Shown here: in pieces, positions 63,200 to 64,000 of the stretch | How positions within the stretch are numbered: position 1 is the stretch's first letter | Layout: each line of letters begins with the position of its first letter | From: Macrosoma leucophasiata | Lineage: Eukaryota > Arthropoda > Insecta > Lepidoptera > Hedylidae | Assembly: GCA_036365455.1 (NCBI GenBank) | Contig: JAWQUS010000022.1 | Coordinates: 6,696,001 to 6,760,000 of the forward strand | Length of the DNA: 64,000 bases | Direction of reading: 5' to 3' | Program-made: the position numbers and the translations under genes | Notes under the pieces: generated by a model | Told to the model about the DNA's origin: nothing | Database searches by the model: none | The model's input: the letters and a program-made list of their open reading frames with translations, nothing else

Positions 63200-64000
63200 G
63201 CTTATTTATTTTTTATTTATTTATTTATTTCAGGCAACAAATGTAAGACTATAAGTAAAACAAAGGCCCATATAAATATATACCTTACAGACTAACATAC
63301 ATAATAATAACACTATGAACTAACACTACACGTGATGCGCGGTTTTTCTGCAGGGAGCTGTCCACGGAATTTCCGAAATAAGGCTCCCTGCGGCCAGAAC
63401 TCCTCATTTATGAAAAAAGGCAGGTGCTGCGTCGGGACTCTCACCACATAGGAATTGAAATTAACTCTATGGCGAGACTCCAACCGCTCGACTCTCAGAG
63501 TGAAATTCGTCTTGACGCGGATGAAGTCGACGAGATCTTCAACTTTCGTCGACCAGTGCAGTCTGGACACGTACAGTTGCGTTGATGGTACAGCTGGGCG
63601 CAACAAGTGTTTCGGTCCGGTGGGCGTCGTACCGCATTGGTTGCGGTTGGCGGGCTTCTTCTTCCTCCTTTGTACCACCGTAAAGCCATCCTTGTCGAAC
63701 CGTGCCTTACGAGGATCTGTGACTATAGGCCCACGCGTATTATCCTTAGGGCTAGGTTTCTTCCCCAGGGTAACAGGCCACTTAGATGTAAGGGTGGCGC
63801 CGGCAGCAGCATAGGCACGCTGAGGAGTCGATGTTGCGACGCGAGGCTGCGGGGGGGCAGCGGGGGGAGCGGGGGCAGCGGGGGCGGCAGGGCGCAGGTT
63901 ATCGCGCGGCGCGACGACGCTCGGTGACGTATTGTTGCTGTTGCATCCGGCCGACTCAAAACTGCTGACCGACGCGTTTTGCGCATCGCGTTTCATGTTC
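63200..64000 (-). mobile_element. LINE with ORF1 joined directly to its 3' tail
   Basis: On minus, an ORF1-like frame ends at 63313. A 3' UTR of about 75 bp follows, then ttgttgcctgaaataaataa with an (AATA)n tail near 63210-63232. There is no room for ORF2, so either ORF2 was deleted or the element is a non-autonomous derivative. The 5' side runs off the window. Confidence 0.6.
63313..63996 (-). CDS. LINE ORF1 (Gag-like), probably 5' partial
   Basis: 227 codons are visible, starting at an ATG 4 bp from the window edge; the true start may be outside. The N-terminal third is low-complexity (alternating Ala/Pro). The middle has a basic stretch VVQRRKKKP. The C-terminal part, TQLYVSRLHWSTKVEDLVDF then TNFTLRVERL, looks like the RNA-binding, RRM-like fold at the end of many lepidopteran CR1/Jockey-type ORF1 proteins (LYVSRL...). 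ORF1 proteins bind LINE RNA and assist reverse transcription. No stops are seen. A host gene is unlikely because the LINE-type 3' tail follows directly. Confidence 0.65.
   Translation of the reverse strand: MKRDAQNASVSSFESAGCNSNNTSPSVVAPRDNLRPAAPAAPAPPAAPPQPRVATSTPQRAYAAAGATLTSKWPVTLGKKPSPKDNTRGPIVTDPRKARFDKDGFTVVQRRKKKPANRNQCGTTPTGPKHLLRPAVPSTQLYVSRLHWSTKVEDLVDFIRVKTNFTLRVERLESRHRVNFNSYVVRVPTQHLPFFINEEFWPQGALFRKFRGQLPAEKPRITCSVSS

Overview
The window looks like nuclear DNA of a moth or butterfly (Lepidoptera). It is AT-rich, has short exons with GT-AG introns, and is packed with transposable elements of lepidopteran type: a Dong/R4 LINE, CR1- and RTE-type LINE pieces, tRNA- and 5S-rRNA-derived SINEs, and many small elements with terminal inverted repeats. 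The order is inferred from these families; no species can be named. All coordinates, splice sites and repeat relations were read by eye, with no database search.

Layout. 1-3600: SINEs, a MITE and a GC-rich insert flanked by a 14-bp direct repeat. 3633-10478: a 5'-truncated CR1-like LINE whose (TTA)n tail holds a full-length Dong/R4 LINE on the opposite strand with an intact 1201-codon ORF. 10.5-13.9 kb: dispersed repeats and a LINE remnant. 13913-18949: a complete young Ty3/gypsy LTR retrotransposon on the minus strand, with intact gag and pol, a canonical -1 frameshift heptamer, and a primer-binding site complementary to the predicted start of its own RNA. Its outer LTR and flank are duplicated as a large palindrome up to 19357. 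19.4-26.2 kb: repeats and a 32-bp minisatellite. 26293-30054: last three exons of a Kruppel-like-factor gene (+). 30-39.7 kb: AT-rich DNA, nested MITEs and SINEs, and a second inverted duplication. 39785-56426: an 18-exon gene model (+) opening with a complete LIM zinc-binding domain and continuing through very short exons. 56.5-57.3 kb: a decayed reverse transcriptase. 57874-61938: five 3' exons of a leucine-rich-repeat transmembrane protein gene (-), convergent with the LIM gene. 62-64 kb: SINEs and the 3' part of a LINE ORF1 that runs off the window.

The three host genes have no evident functional link. What ties the window together is the repeat load: introns of all three genes are built largely from the same SINE and MITE families, in nests whose order of insertion can often be read. 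Repeat names used below (A to I) are my own labels.
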